This document shows, in pieces, positions 9,413-17,264 of a DNA stretch of 64,000 nt. The notes under the pieces were generated by a model. That model ran no database searches, was not told where the DNA came from, and worked only from the letters and a program-made list of their open reading frames with translations. How positions within the stretch are numbered: position 1 is the first letter of the stretch; each line of letters begins with the position of its first letter. The stretch comes from G963668435 sp963668435 (lineage in GTDB: Bacteria > Latescibacterota > Latescibacteria > Latescibacterales > Latescibacteraceae): contig CAXXSC010000001.1 in assembly GCA_963668435.2 (NCBI GenBank), forward strand, positions 372,001-436,000, in the 5' to 3' direction. Made by a program: the position numbers and the translations under genes.

Positions 9413-9952
9413 CTATTCAATGCTGTTGAGCTTCCTTAGCCTGTCGATCTGCCGCGCCGCATCGAGAACACCCGGTTTTATACGCTGAATATCCTCATAG
9501 CAGCGCAGGGCCTCGTCAATACGACCAAGATGTTCCAGGCCCCAGCTTTTTCCCTGAAGTGCCACGACATAGGCCGGATCGTTTTCAAGGATTGTGCTGT
9601 ATGATACCACAGCCTCATTATACAGTCCGAGGTTGAGTTCACAGAGCCCTTTGCCGGTAAGTGCCAGTTTCGAATGTGGCCACCAGAAAAGAACACGATT
9701 GTATCGATCCAGTGATTCTTCGTATTTGCCTGCCGCTAAAAGACGTATCGCCTTGTCGAGCCTTCGCTGGTTGGCTATTGTTTTGTCCCAGGCTATGGCA
9801 AAACTGACAATCAGTGTCAGAAGTATTATGACCAGCAGCGACTTTCTGGTCAGACGGCGCCGTTTTGGCAGGTGTATTCTCGAACGCAGTTTTTCGAACA
9901 AAATAGCTCCGTTTTCTGCTAAGGATAAAGCATTTTCATAACTATCATACAT
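9413..9952 (-). CDS. Membrane-anchored TPR protein, 179 aa
   Basis: Small TPR protein: a basic cytoplasmic N-terminus, one membrane helix (LLVIILLTLIVSFAIAW, about residues 39-55), then three to four TPR-like helical pairs (about 60-170), for example LLAAGKYEESLDRYNRVLF and YNEAVVSYSTILENDPAY. TPRs usually mediate protein contacts; the partner is unknown. The reading frame runs open upstream to 10285 only because the 7-bp repeat array has no stop in this frame. That extension is rejected: it would translate as DSGFRIQ repeats. I chose ATG 9952, next to the conserved-looking part; no strong Shine-Dalgarno precedes it, so the start is uncertain. It is divergent from the bicupin gene. Confidence 0.7.
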   Translation of the reverse strand: MYDSYENALSLAENGAILFEKLRSRIHLPKRRRLTRKSLLVIILLTLIVSFAIAWDKTIANQRRLDKAIRLLAAGKYEESLDRYNRVLFWWPHSKLALTGKGLCELNLGLYNEAVVSYSTILENDPAYVVALQGKSWGLEHLGRIDEALRCYEDIQRIKPGVLDAARQIDRLRKLNSIE

Positions 9953-9996
9953 AAAAAAGTTATTGACATGCAATATGCCGTCCGCCTCATTTTTTG

Positions 9997-10108
9997 CTGA
10001 ATCCTGAATCCTGAATCCTGAATCCTGAATCCTGAATCCTGAATCCTGAATCCTGAATCCTGAATCCTGAATCCTGAATCCTGAATCCTGAATCCTGAAT
10101 CCTGAATC
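9997..10108. repeat. 16 x 7-bp perfect tandem repeat (CTGAATC)
   Basis: Sixteen uninterrupted copies of CTGAATC, 112 bp. Because 7 is not a multiple of 3, all frames are used in turn; one minus frame is open and reads DSGFRIQ five times. The array is perfect to the last copy, which suggests recent expansion by slipped-strand pairing. It sits between two divergent genes and could vary in length between cells. Confidence 0.97.
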
Positions 10109-10174
10109 CCCTTCAGTTAGTATTATACTCTTCACAGTGAAAAGCGATTGTTTTTTTCTTCCGGTGCATTTTTC

Positions 10175-10203
10175 TTGAAGCGGAGGCCTTTCCGGCATAT
10201 ATT
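10175..10203 (+). promoter_or_regulatory. Probable sigma70-type promoter for bicupin gene
   Basis: TTGAAG and TATATT with a 17-nt spacer, ending 53 bp before ATG 10257 and 66 bp right of the tandem repeat. Confidence 0.65.
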
Positions 10204-10256
10204 GGATAATCCTGTTTACGTATTCGACATAGCACATCGAAAGGAGCTCTTTGATT

Positions 10257-11117
10257 ATGACACGGTTTGTGGTTTTTCTCATCACGCTTCTGACAATTGT
10301 TTTGAGCGGGACGGCGTTTGCACAGAATCTTGATGGTGCGGCTCCCGGCCCGAACGATCCTGATATTGATCTGTATATTGCGTCATGGACAGAATCTCAT
10401 CCGAAACACACCCATGGCACGCTGATAGAACGTGATATCCTGACACAGGGTGACCAGCTCAATCCGCCCCGTCGCGGTGCAGTTCTGAAATTTGTCAAGC
10501 GTTTCACTTACGGCACTCTCTTTGAGGGAAATTCGACACTGCCGACCATGCTTGACGGTGAGCAGGAAATATTCTATATCACCGGCGGCGAGGGTGTTAT
10601 CGAATGGAAAAACAAGAGCGGAAAACTTGGTAAAAATATGTGTGTGCTGGTGCCCGAGGGGCTCGAGTTCACAATGAAGAACACCGGCAAGGGGCCATTG
10701 ACAATGTATGTGATCGTGGAGGCGACTCCCGATGATTTCAAGCCGGTTGGGGATGTTGTATTCAGAAGCAATGATCTCGTGCCCTTCAACAGCAATATCG
10801 GTCACTGGAGCTATCGGGAAAAAGACCTGCTTCTTCGTGGTCACGGACTCGCGGAACTTCACGCTGTCATAACGCTTACCCTTGACCCCATGACAATCGG
10901 GCATCCTCATTTCCATGTGGACGGCACCGAGGAGGTCTGGACCACAATTTCCGGCGACAATATCGCCTGGCTCGGAAAAGATATCCGCAAGCAGCCGGCT
11001 GGCACAGCCTATATGATCCCTCCTGACGGCAAGACGAACCATTCGAATCTCAACCAGTCGGAGACTGAGCCTGTTGTCATGCTCTATTTCGCGGTCAGAA
11101 AAGACCTTCACCGCTGA
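10257..11117 (+). CDS. Exported bicupin protein
   Basis: Exported protein of 286 residues with a cleavable signal peptide ending near TAFAQ (about residue 23). Two cupin beta-barrels follow. The first (about 85-160) has EQEIFYITGGEGVIEW and a VLVPEGLEF turn but lacks the usual HxH pair. The second (about 200-275) has HPHFHVDGTEEVW, matching the cupin HxH...E metal site, then the second motif around MIPPDGKTNHSN. Cupins bind a metal and act on sugars, small acids or dioxygen; the substrate cannot be read here. AAGGAG at 10241-10246 precedes ATG 10257; TTG 10251 is in frame but is too close to that site. It has its own promoter and a terminator about 90 bp downstream, so it looks monocistronic. 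Confidence 0.82.
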   Translation: MTRFVVFLITLLTIVLSGTAFAQNLDGAAPGPNDPDIDLYIASWTESHPKHTHGTLIERDILTQGDQLNPPRRGAVLKFVKRFTYGTLFEGNSTLPTMLDGEQEIFYITGGEGVIEWKNKSGKLGKNMCVLVPEGLEFTMKNTGKGPLTMYVIVEATPDDFKPVGDVVFRSNDLVPFNSNIGHWSYREKDLLLRGHGLAELHAVITLTLDPMTIGHPHFHVDGTEEVWTTISGDNIAWLGKDIRKQPAGTAYMIPPDGKTNHSNLNQSETEPVVMLYFAVRKDLHR

Positions 11118-11206
11118 TGCGGCTGTTCACACGTCATTAGATGACACGTGCGATAGCTGGATGATATTTTCAAGCGATAAATGACAGCGTTTAAAACAGA
11201 ATATCA

Positions 11207-11241
11207 ATGCCCGGTTTACTGCCATGAACCGGGCATCTTTA
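11207..11241 (+). terminator. Rho-independent terminator after bicupin
   Basis: Stem ATGCCCGGTTTA / TGAACCGGGCAT with a 6-nt loop, followed by the moderately T-rich CTTTATG. The T tract is short, so termination may be partial. Confidence 0.65.
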
Positions 11242-11337
11242 TGTTTGCTAAAAGGTTAAGAGAAAAAAATATTGGAAATTATGTCTGGTCAGAGGGAGAG
11301 CGGATAGAAAAAGCGGGATGAATTGACAGCGATACTG

Positions 11338-11964
11338 TCAGGCTGGTTCTTTCAGGCCGTTGAGGAGAAGGTCGAGAACATGCTCCACACGATTGTGATC
11401 GAACTCTTCCAGGGCGATTTCGGGATTGACAACTTTCAGGAGCGGCATGCCAAGGAAGAAAAAGATATTGAGGCTGATCATGTTGATCAGGGTGTGCATG
11501 GGATCGACATCGCGCATGACACCGTTTTTCCGAGCGATCGATATTGATAGTAAGATGTGGTTTCTCACCGGTTTCAGCACCCTTGCGAGATCTTTTGCCG
11601 CCGGCGACATGCTTTTCTCGTCGGCTGAATCGTTCTTGAGAAGTTCCCGTATAAGCAGTCTGAAGAAATCCTGATGTTCCTCTACAAAATCGCTCTGGGT
11701 TCTGATGAACGCCTCAATGAAGGGGAATCCCGGTTCTGATTCCGCGATCAGTCTGGTCATGCGCCTTTCCATCTCCGCGATACGTTCCCGGAACACCGCC
11801 TCGAAGAGCTGTTCTTTTGTGCCGAAATGGTAAAAAATAAGCGCCTTGTTGACCGCGGCGGTACTGGCGATTTGACCGGTGCTGACAGCATGAAGGCCGT
11901 GCTGGCCGAAAAGCTCGGTTGCGGTACTCAGTATTTTTTCGCGGGTGTCCGTTTTTCGCGGCAT
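11338..11964 (-). CDS. TetR/AcrR-family transcriptional regulator
   Basis: One-component repressor of 208 residues. The N-terminal helix-turn-helix is typical: TREKILSTATELFGQHG, then STGQIASTAAVNKALIFYHF and GTKEQLFEAVF (about residues 6-55). The C-terminal helical domain should bind a ligand and dimerise. I chose ATG 11964 because AAGGA lies 8 nt upstream and MPRKTDTREK is a normal TetR N-terminus; the frame stays open to 12060 but that stretch contains the promoter. A TTGACA-CATATT promoter and a near-palindromic operator lie directly upstream, so it probably represses itself and perhaps the divergent amidohydrolase gene at 12168. Confidence 0.92.
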   Translation of the reverse strand: MPRKTDTREKILSTATELFGQHGLHAVSTGQIASTAAVNKALIFYHFGTKEQLFEAVFRERIAEMERRMTRLIAESEPGFPFIEAFIRTQSDFVEEHQDFFRLLIRELLKNDSADEKSMSPAAKDLARVLKPVRNHILLSISIARKNGVMRDVDPMHTLINMISLNIFFFLGMPLLKVVNPEIALEEFDHNRVEHVLDLLLNGLKEPA

Positions 11965-11983
11965 GAACGCAGTCCTTCTCGAG

Positions 11984-11999
11984 TTGACCGTATGGTTAA
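11984..11999. promoter_or_regulatory. Putative TetR operator
   Basis: TTGACCGTATGGTTAA: arms TTGACC and GGTTAA form an inverted repeat with one mismatch and a 4-nt spacer. It lies between the -10 box and the start of the TetR gene, where repressor binding would block transcription. Confidence 0.6.
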
Positions 12000-12000
12000 T

Positions 12001-12029
12001 AATATGGTGGCGGCACTTGTGTATGTCAA
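12001..12029 (-). promoter_or_regulatory. Sigma70-type promoter for the TetR gene
   Basis: On the minus strand, TTGACA (12029-12024) and CATATT (12006-12001) with a 17-nt spacer. The start codon follows 37 nt after the -10 box. Confidence 0.75.
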
Positions 12030-12167
12030 GCCATTTCATACCAGTGTCCGACTGGATCAACCCTGCATATTGTGACAGTTTCCACTTGATGAGGGAGACC
12101 TCTTGTAGTATGCTTCAAGTGTATATTTCAATATCGCGCTATCATGTTGCCGGCAGGAGGGAATACA

Positions 12168-13097
12168 ATGAGAACATGGAAGAATTGGTGTATCGCGCTG
12201 TGCCTGGTCGCTGTTGTATTGGCAGGGTGCCAGACTGAGACAAAGACAGTCGAAAATGAAGCGGTCGAGCCCGCTCCGAATCTGTCCACTCCCGGTTTTG
12301 TTATCGATTCGCACATCCATTACCGTGCCACCGACGAGTGGGAGGAGTCTTTCCTCGAGGTTTTCTCGAAATGGAACGCAATGGGAATTATTCTCGTAGG
12401 CATGAAAGACCTCGAACGGGGGATGGCTTTCGCGAAAAAGCATCCCGGCATGGTCATTCCCTATGCCGCGATCGATATCGACAGCCCGACCGTGCTTGAC
12501 GATATCAACCGTGTGTATACCATGGGATTCAAGGGCCTCGGCGAACTGTTCGCGCTTAACGAATGGGATTACAACCACCCGAAATACTACCCGATATGGG
12601 AACTGGCGGAGAAACTCCGTCTGCCGATCGCGCCCCACACCGGCATCCATGCCAGCGGGCAGATGTCGAGGATGCGGCCCGGCTATCTTGCTTCGATTGC
12701 CGCAAATTATCCCGATCTTGTCATTCATGCCGCGCATTTCGGTAATCCCTGGTACGACGAGGCGGGTGAAACCACGCGCCGCAACAAGAATCTCTTTTTC
12801 GATATGACCGGCTCATCGCTTATCAAAAAAGACAAGAATCCCGGAATCTGGATGGAGTTTCTCTGGTGGACGCCCTATATCGGCAAGGCTCACATGCCTG
12901 CCGACGCGGTTCCGGCGTTTCAGAAAATCGTGTTCGCGACAGATGAGTCTCCCTCCGGTTTCGAGGATAACATTATTCGTTTCAACAGGATGCTCGATGC
13001 CTGCGGGGTCGACGAGGAAACCCGGAAGTTATGTTATTACGGGACAATCGCCAAAATTCACGGCATCGATGTATCCAAACACTTGAAAAAGCAGTAA
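12168..13097 (+). CDS. Amidohydrolase-family lipoprotein
   Basis: Metal-dependent TIM-barrel hydrolase of the amidohydrolase-2 type, 309 residues. The lipobox VLAGC near residue 19 predicts a lipid-anchored periplasmic protein, unusual for this mostly cytoplasmic family. The metal motif FVIDSHIHYR comes after the linker; later come IAPHTGIHAS, VIHAAHFGNPW and VFATDESPSGF, which supply the His and Asp ligands expected on strands 5, 6 and 8. GGAGG lies 7 nt before ATG 12168; the in-frame ATG at 12144 has no site. Related enzymes hydrolyse or decarboxylate lactones and aromatic acids; the substrate is unknown. It is divergent from the TetR regulator and could be its target. Confidence 0.85.
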   Translation: MRTWKNWCIALCLVAVVLAGCQTETKTVENEAVEPAPNLSTPGFVIDSHIHYRATDEWEESFLEVFSKWNAMGIILVGMKDLERGMAFAKKHPGMVIPYAAIDIDSPTVLDDINRVYTMGFKGLGELFALNEWDYNHPKYYPIWELAEKLRLPIAPHTGIHASGQMSRMRPGYLASIAANYPDLVIHAAHFGNPWYDEAGETTRRNKNLFFDMTGSSLIKKDKNPGIWMEFLWWTPYIGKAHMPADAVPAFQKIVFATDESPSGFEDNIIRFNRMLDACGVDEETRKLCYYGTIAKIHGIDVSKHLKKQ

Positions 13098-13203
13098 CAA
13101 TTCGATCATAAATCAGCAGCATCGGAAAGATGTTACATGTCTCTTCCATGCGTTGCCGACTGTGTAAAAAACAATCATCAAAACAGAGATTATGGAGAAT
13201 TCA

Positions 13204-13554
13204 ATGAAAGTTATGCCTGTTAGTGAAGTCCAGCAAGAAACTGTCGGCGGCGAGGCAGTCGCGGCAAAGATCCAGTGGCTCATTTCAGACAAGGACGGCG
13301 CTCCAAATTTCTATATGCGCCTGTTCGAGCTCGGCGAAAACGGTGCCACACCCCATCATGAACATGCATGGGAGCATGAGGTCTACATTCTCGAGGGCAA
13401 GGGGAAACTTGTCGCCGAGGATACGGTCTATGATCTTGGCCCGAACATGTTTGCCTTTGTCAAGGGCGGTGAAGTGCACCATTTTGAAAATACCGGGAAC
13501 ACACCGTTCAAATTCCTCTGCCTGATCCCGCGGGAAGACGCAAAATGCTGCTGA
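13204..13554 (+). CDS. Small single-domain cupin
   Basis: 116-residue cytoplasmic cupin without signal peptide. Motif 1 is PHHEHAWEHEVYILEGKGKL, holding three His and a Glu for the metal; motif 2 is FAFVKGGEVHHFEN with the last His. ATG 13204 has GGAG 6 nt upstream; the ORF opens 4 codons earlier at 13192 without a good site. The C-terminus ends REDAKCC, two cysteines of unknown role. Small cupins of this type include sugar isomerases, dioxygenases and storage-like proteins, so no function is assigned. It sits 106 bp after the amidohydrolase and 27 bp before DUF2461, so it may be co-transcribed with either. Confidence 0.85.
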   Translation: MKVMPVSEVQQETVGGEAVAAKIQWLISDKDGAPNFYMRLFELGENGATPHHEHAWEHEVYILEGKGKLVAEDTVYDLGPNMFAFVKGGEVHHFENTGNTPFKFLCLIPREDAKCC

Positions 13555-13581
13555 GGCAGTGGAAAGCGAGATATAGATAGT

Positions 13582-14274
13582 ATGTCAGGATCTTTTAAAG
13601 GCTTCAGCGAGGAAAGTCTCCGTTTCCTCGCGATGCTGAGAGAAAACAATGAGAAAGCCTGGTTTGATGCCCACCGTGATGAGTATGATCGCCATATTCT
13701 TGCGCCCTCCAGGCTGCTGGTGGAGGATCTGGGCGAGGCCATACGCCGTTTTGTGCCGGGAATAATTGCCGAGCCGAAAGTAAACCGTTCGCTTTTCCGC
13801 ATTAACCGTGATACCCGGTTCAGCAATGACAAGAGCCCGTACAAGACCCATCTCGCACTATGGTTCTGGGAGGGGCATGGGCCACGAATGGCGTGTAGCG
13901 GCTTTTATTTCCATCTCGATCCGGAAATATTCATGATCGGTGCCGGGATATACCGTTTCACGCCTGAAACGCTTGCCGGATATCGTGCGCGTGTAATAAA
14001 TGAGATGCATGGCGATATACTTACGAAAATCGCCGATGATATGGCTGGAAAAGGTTTTCCGCTGCAGGGCCTTCATTATAAAAGGATACCGCGCGGTTTC
14101 CCCGCAGATCATGCGAGAGCGGAATTGCTGAAACTCAACGGCCTTTATTCCGGCGCTGAGTTTGAACTCTCAAGCATCCTGTATTCGCGCGACCTGATTG
14201 ATTTTTGTGTGTCGAATTTCCGCCTCATGCAGCCATTGCATGAGTGGCTTCTCGCTATGACTGAAAACGCCTGA
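13582..14274 (+). CDS. DUF2461 family protein
   Basis: 230-residue cytoplasmic protein of the DUF2461/TIGR02453 family. The family pattern is clear: FKGFSEESLRFLAMLRENN, KAWFDAHRDEYDRHI, then NRSLFRINRDTRFSNDKSPY and later GAGIYRFTPETLAGYRARV. The biochemical function of the family is not known to me. It follows the small cupin by 27 bp. Length matches the family, and no key segment is missing. Confidence 0.9.
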   Translation: MSGSFKGFSEESLRFLAMLRENNEKAWFDAHRDEYDRHILAPSRLLVEDLGEAIRRFVPGIIAEPKVNRSLFRINRDTRFSNDKSPYKTHLALWFWEGHGPRMACSGFYFHLDPEIFMIGAGIYRFTPETLAGYRARVINEMHGDILTKIADDMAGKGFPLQGLHYKRIPRGFPADHARAELLKLNGLYSGAEFELSSILYSRDLIDFCVSNFRLMQPLHEWLLAMTENA

Positions 14275-14301
14275 TCTGACATGAGCCTTATTTCTTTGAG
14301 G

Positions 14302-14331
14302 CTAATTCCCCGTAGCTTGTTTCGGGGTAAT
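14302..14331. repeat. REP-like short palindrome
   Basis: Imperfect inverted repeat around CCCCG-TAGCTTGTTT-CGGGG, flanked by AATT on both sides, in the short gap between DUF2461 and the peptidase gene. There is no T tract, so it is more like an extragenic palindrome than a terminator. Confidence 0.35.
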
Positions 14332-14367
14332 TCATGAAAGCTCCGAAACGGCCGAGGAGGGGATACT

Positions 14368-15588
14368 ATGAAACGTCGCACGAGTTTTTTTCCAATTGCG
14401 GCTTTATGTGGTGCGGGATGTTCTCAAGCTTTTATGCACAACGACAGAAGTGTTCTTGTCCATGTCGACACACCCGGAGCACGCCGTCACTATACGCAGG
14501 ATATGCTGAACCGGATTTGCTCCAACCTCGGCCCGCGGCCGGTCGGAAGCGCCAATTACCTCAACTCGGCTGAGATTGTTCGGCAGGAATTCGCACGCTC
14601 CTGCCCTGTCAGTGACTTCGATTACCACCGTTTTGAGCGCTGGGTGCTTAAGGGGGTGCCATTTTTGAAAATCGGCGGCACTGTGCTTGAGACATATCCA
14701 GCTCACGGAACGGCTCCGACAGGTCCCGATGGTATCCTGGGACGTCTCAAACGGGTCGACGGCCGCAAGGTGCAATACGCCATTGTCGATGCCAGTGGCC
14801 GGAAGGAACTCGGCTATATTGCCGCCCGCTACGATCTTGCGGTGCCGCTGCCGTATTACTCTTTTGACATGCAGATTGGAGAAGCGCCGGTTTTCAATGT
14901 GGGAAAAGTCGACATCCCTGTCCTCAGTCGCGCTGTCAATTCCGGTGAGCCGGTGCGGGCGTATTTCAGCGCAGATTTCATTCCCGATGTCAGCAGCGCC
15001 AGTGTTGTTGCGCAACTGCCCGGCAGTATCGACGAGGAAATCATTGTCATCGGGCATCTCGACACGGTCTACAACACGGTTGGCGCCAATGACAACACCG
15101 CGACGGTTATTGTCATGATGATGCTTGCCCATGTGCTCGCGAGGAAAAAGCTCCAGCGGACTATTACGTTCCTTGCCGCGGATGGCGAAGAGTACGGTAA
15201 GCTCGGCGCGATACATTATGCTGAGCGGCGGAAACGCGAGGGCACATTCGGAAAAATCCGCTATCTCGTCAATTTCGATTCGCTGACCTGGGGTCCGGAC
15301 CTTCAGATAAGCTCCCGTGATGCTGACCTGCGGGAAATGATTGCCGATATAGACATGAACCTGGGCACGGCGGGCAATCCGGCGCTGAAGGATGAGGACG
15401 GTTTCGCGCTGGACGGTAAGCCTTTCCGTTCCGATCATATTCGGGCCATGTATGTCAACAGCCTTGGTTATGACACAGTGTCTGTCTGGCACCGTCCGGA
15501 AGACACTCCGGATTCGGTTCCGCTCGATACAGTCGAGACCGGTTTCCTTGTTTTTCATGAGTACCTGAATCGTCTGGCTTCACGGTAA
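14368..15588 (+). CDS. M28-family zinc peptidase, probably exported
   Basis: Aminopeptidase or carboxypeptidase of the M28 clan, 406 residues. All five zinc ligand positions can be seen in order: His and Asp in VIGHLDTVYN, Asp in GANDNTA, the Glu-Glu of ADGEEYGKL (general base plus ligand), Asp in VNFDSLTW and His in FRSDHIRAM. The N-terminus (MKRRTSFFPIAALCGAGCS) looks like a short export signal but the lipobox is poor, so lipid attachment is uncertain. GAGGAGGGG lies just upstream of ATG 14368. It is followed 47 bp later by the GH172-like gene in the same direction. It probably removes amino acids from peptides or glycopeptides outside the inner membrane. Confidence 0.88.
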   Translation: MKRRTSFFPIAALCGAGCSQAFMHNDRSVLVHVDTPGARRHYTQDMLNRICSNLGPRPVGSANYLNSAEIVRQEFARSCPVSDFDYHRFERWVLKGVPFLKIGGTVLETYPAHGTAPTGPDGILGRLKRVDGRKVQYAIVDASGRKELGYIAARYDLAVPLPYYSFDMQIGEAPVFNVGKVDIPVLSRAVNSGEPVRAYFSADFIPDVSSASVVAQLPGSIDEEIIVIGHLDTVYNTVGANDNTATVIVMMMLAHVLARKKLQRTITFLAADGEEYGKLGAIHYAERRKREGTFGKIRYLVNFDSLTWGPDLQISSRDADLREMIADIDMNLGTAGNPALKDEDGFALDGKPFRSDHIRAMYVNSLGYDTVSVWHRPEDTPDSVPLDTVETGFLVFHEYLNRLASR

Positions 15589-15635
15589 GAACGACTTTCA
15601 TTCCATTCATATAATCATCGACTGCGGGAGGAGAC

Positions 15636-16763
15636 ATGAAAAAACTGTTCTGTGCTGTGTTGCTGATGGCGGGAATGTTCCTCGTTCTTTCCTGCCGGGA
15701 GGCCGAAGTTACTGTTGCCGTTTCAAGCAACGGTCATGATCTTATCAGTAAACCTTATGAGCTGGATACAGGGTTGACCACGCGCTCCATTTCGTTCGAA
15801 AATCCCACTGGCGAGCCCCACAAAAGCGGAATGGCGGCAAGCCGTCTTGGTGTCGGACGCAAAGGCTCGCCCATGCGGCGTGTGCCAGCGGATTCAACCT
15901 ATGTGCTCTGTGATATCACCGGAACAGGGACCATCCGCCATATCTGGATGACAACCTCGCGCACACCTGTCAATCTCAGGAGCCTTGTGCTCAGGGTGTG
16001 GTGGGACGGTCAGGCGCATCCGAGCATCGAGTGCCCGGTCGGTGATTTCATGGGATTCGCCCACGGCAAGGTCATGCCTTACCATTCGGCGGTTCATTCC
16101 TGCGGAAAGAACGCCGGTATGAATATCTGGCTTCCGATGCCGTTCACTTCCGCCGCGAAAATAACTGTCACCAACGAGGGCGCTGAAACAGTCCCGCTTT
16201 TCTATCAGATAGATTACACGCTCGGCGGCGATTTTACTGAAGATGTCGGCCGTCTCCACTGTGTTTTCATGCGTGAGAACCCGACCGAACAGAAGAAAGA
16301 CTTCACGATCCTGCCGAAACGCACGGGCCGGGGGCGTTTTATCGGCACGGTGCTGGGAATCCGTTACGAGGACAAGAACTGGTGGGGTGAGGGCGAGATC
16401 AAGTTTTTCATGGACGGCGACACCGATTTCCCGACTCTCTGCGGCACGGGAAGCGAGGATTATGTCTGCCTTTCCTACGGTATGCAGCAGACGCCGTTTT
16501 TCTTCAACGGATGCAGTCTGAACGATGCAGATAAAGGTTATGTCTCAATGTACCGCTGGCACCTTCCCGATCCCATCTACTGGAAAGAGGAGTGCCGCGT
16601 GACGATCCAGCAGATCGGCTGGAGCCGCGAGGTTGAGGACGGTCTCTATGAGCGCAGTGACGACTGGTCGGCCTCGACATTCTGGTACGAGGCTGTCCCC
16701 AGCGATCCACTGCCGGAACTCATCGATGTGGCGGAACGGACGAAAGATATCTGGGAAGATTAA
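15636..16763 (+). CDS. DUF2961/GH172-family lipoprotein
   Basis: 375-residue protein with lipobox VLSC near residue 20. The body matches DUF2961, the domain that defines glycoside hydrolase family GH172, whose known members act on alpha-fructofuranosyl or D-arabinofuranosyl linkages. Visible family marks are the early ITGTGTIRHIWMTTSRTP, then VWWDGQAHPSIECPVGDFMG, EGEIKFFMDGD and CGTGSEDYVCLSYG, the Glu of the last being the likely catalytic residue. The last part (about 310-375) is the usual YRWHLPDPIYWKEECRVTIQ strand region. The activity here is inferred from the family, not shown. Fused N-terminal domains are absent. Confidence 0.85.
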   Translation: MKKLFCAVLLMAGMFLVLSCREAEVTVAVSSNGHDLISKPYELDTGLTTRSISFENPTGEPHKSGMAASRLGVGRKGSPMRRVPADSTYVLCDITGTGTIRHIWMTTSRTPVNLRSLVLRVWWDGQAHPSIECPVGDFMGFAHGKVMPYHSAVHSCGKNAGMNIWLPMPFTSAAKITVTNEGAETVPLFYQIDYTLGGDFTEDVGRLHCVFMRENPTEQKKDFTILPKRTGRGRFIGTVLGIRYEDKNWWGEGEIKFFMDGDTDFPTLCGTGSEDYVCLSYGMQQTPFFFNGCSLNDADKGYVSMYRWHLPDPIYWKEECRVTIQQIGWSREVEDGLYERSDDWSASTFWYEAVPSDPLPELIDVAERTKDIWED

Positions 16764-16776
16764 AATTCAGCTGTAG

Positions 16777-16838
16777 ATATCACGGATTTTCGCAGATGAA
16801 ATCTTATGGCCACGAAAAGGCACAAAAAACACAGATTT
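16777..16838. repeat. Candidate dispersed intergenic repeat
   Basis: Sequence with TATCACGGATTTTCGCAG and GGCCACGAAAAGGCACAAAA, a wording that resembles short non-coding repeats scattered in many environmental bacterial genomes. Only one copy lies in this window, so the claim rests on resemblance. Confidence 0.35.
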
Positions 16839-16851
16839 ATTGAGGTGTCTT

Positions 16852-17043
16852 ATGTTTGGAAGTTTCGATCCTGGTAAATATACCGTGATTTTTGCTGTGC
16901 TTGGTACTGCAATTGTTGCTGCCCTTGGGCTCTATCTTAACAGCCTGAAGGAATTTGGGACGGTTGGTACAGTTATCGGTGCCGGTGTAGGATCGGTGTT
17001 CGATTCTAAGGCTCGAATGAACAAGACGAAAGATGTGATGTAA
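16852..17043 (+). CDS. Small membrane protein, 63 aa
   Basis: Not a family I recognise. One membrane helix (YTVIFAVLGTAIVAALGLYL, about residues 9-28), then a glycine-rich stretch GTVGTVIGAGVGSVF that looks like a glycine zipper, and a basic tail. GAGGTG precedes ATG 16852 by 4 nt. It lies alone between the GH172 gene and a set of hairpins. Coding is plausible but unproven; the upstream repeat-like sequence makes it possible that this is a mobile or decayed fragment. Confidence 0.5.
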   Translation: MFGSFDPGKYTVIFAVLGTAIVAALGLYLNSLKEFGTVGTVIGAGVGSVFDSKARMNKTKDVM

Positions 17044-17065
17044 GTTAAATATCTTTTTGAATAAG

Positions 17066-17096
17066 AAGCCCGCCCAATACTGAGCGGGTTTCTTGT
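17066..17096 (+). terminator. Terminator-like hairpin after the 63-aa ORF
   Basis: Stem AAGCCCGC / GCGGGTTT with loop CCAATACT, followed by CTTGTTTTG. It ends the small membrane protein transcript. Confidence 0.65.
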
Positions 17097-17169
17097 TTTG
17101 GTGATCCCGCAATCGCAGGGCAGGGTTGCGAGCACCCCTGTCCGTGAAAACGAGATTGTATATCAGATA

Positions 17170-17190
17170 AAAAGCGCCCGCTGGCGCTTT
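17170..17190. terminator. Short hairpin
   Basis: Perfect AAAGCGCC / GGCGCTTT stem with a 4-nt loop. It can form on either strand; the flanks are only weakly T-rich. Confidence 0.45.
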
Positions 17191-17202
17191 CCTGGAAGAG
17201 GT

Positions 17203-17236
17203 TCGGAGAAACCTGGGAAATGCCAGGTTTCTCCGA
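17203..17236 (-). terminator. 14-bp perfect inverted repeat after TIM-barrel gene
   Basis: TCGGAGAAACCTGG / CCAGGTTTCTCCGA around a 6-nt loop. It sits 28 bp beyond the stop of the minus-strand TIM-barrel gene and is the third hairpin in 170 bp. It may end that operon or be an extragenic palindrome. Confidence 0.5.
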
Positions 17237-17264
17237 CATTTTTATACCTTCTATTATTCTTTTC

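Larger units (their letters stand above)
9953..10256. other. Divergent intergenic region with repeat array
   Basis: 304-bp gap between the TPR gene (minus) and bicupin gene (plus). It holds the 112-bp heptanucleotide array and, to its right, a good promoter for the bicupin. I see no gene. Confidence 0.8.

Noticed and set aside
9997..10108. CRISPR array
   Set aside because: Unit of 7 bp without spacers; no cas genes nearby.
9953..10285. N-terminal extension of the TPR gene with DSGFRIQ repeats
   Set aside because: Open only because of the 7-bp array; a repeat peptide before a cytoplasmic tail makes little sense and the region overlaps the bicupin promoter.
14404..15558. 384-residue minus-strand open frame
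   Set aside because: Antisense shadow of the M28 peptidase, whose metal ligands are clear on the plus strand.
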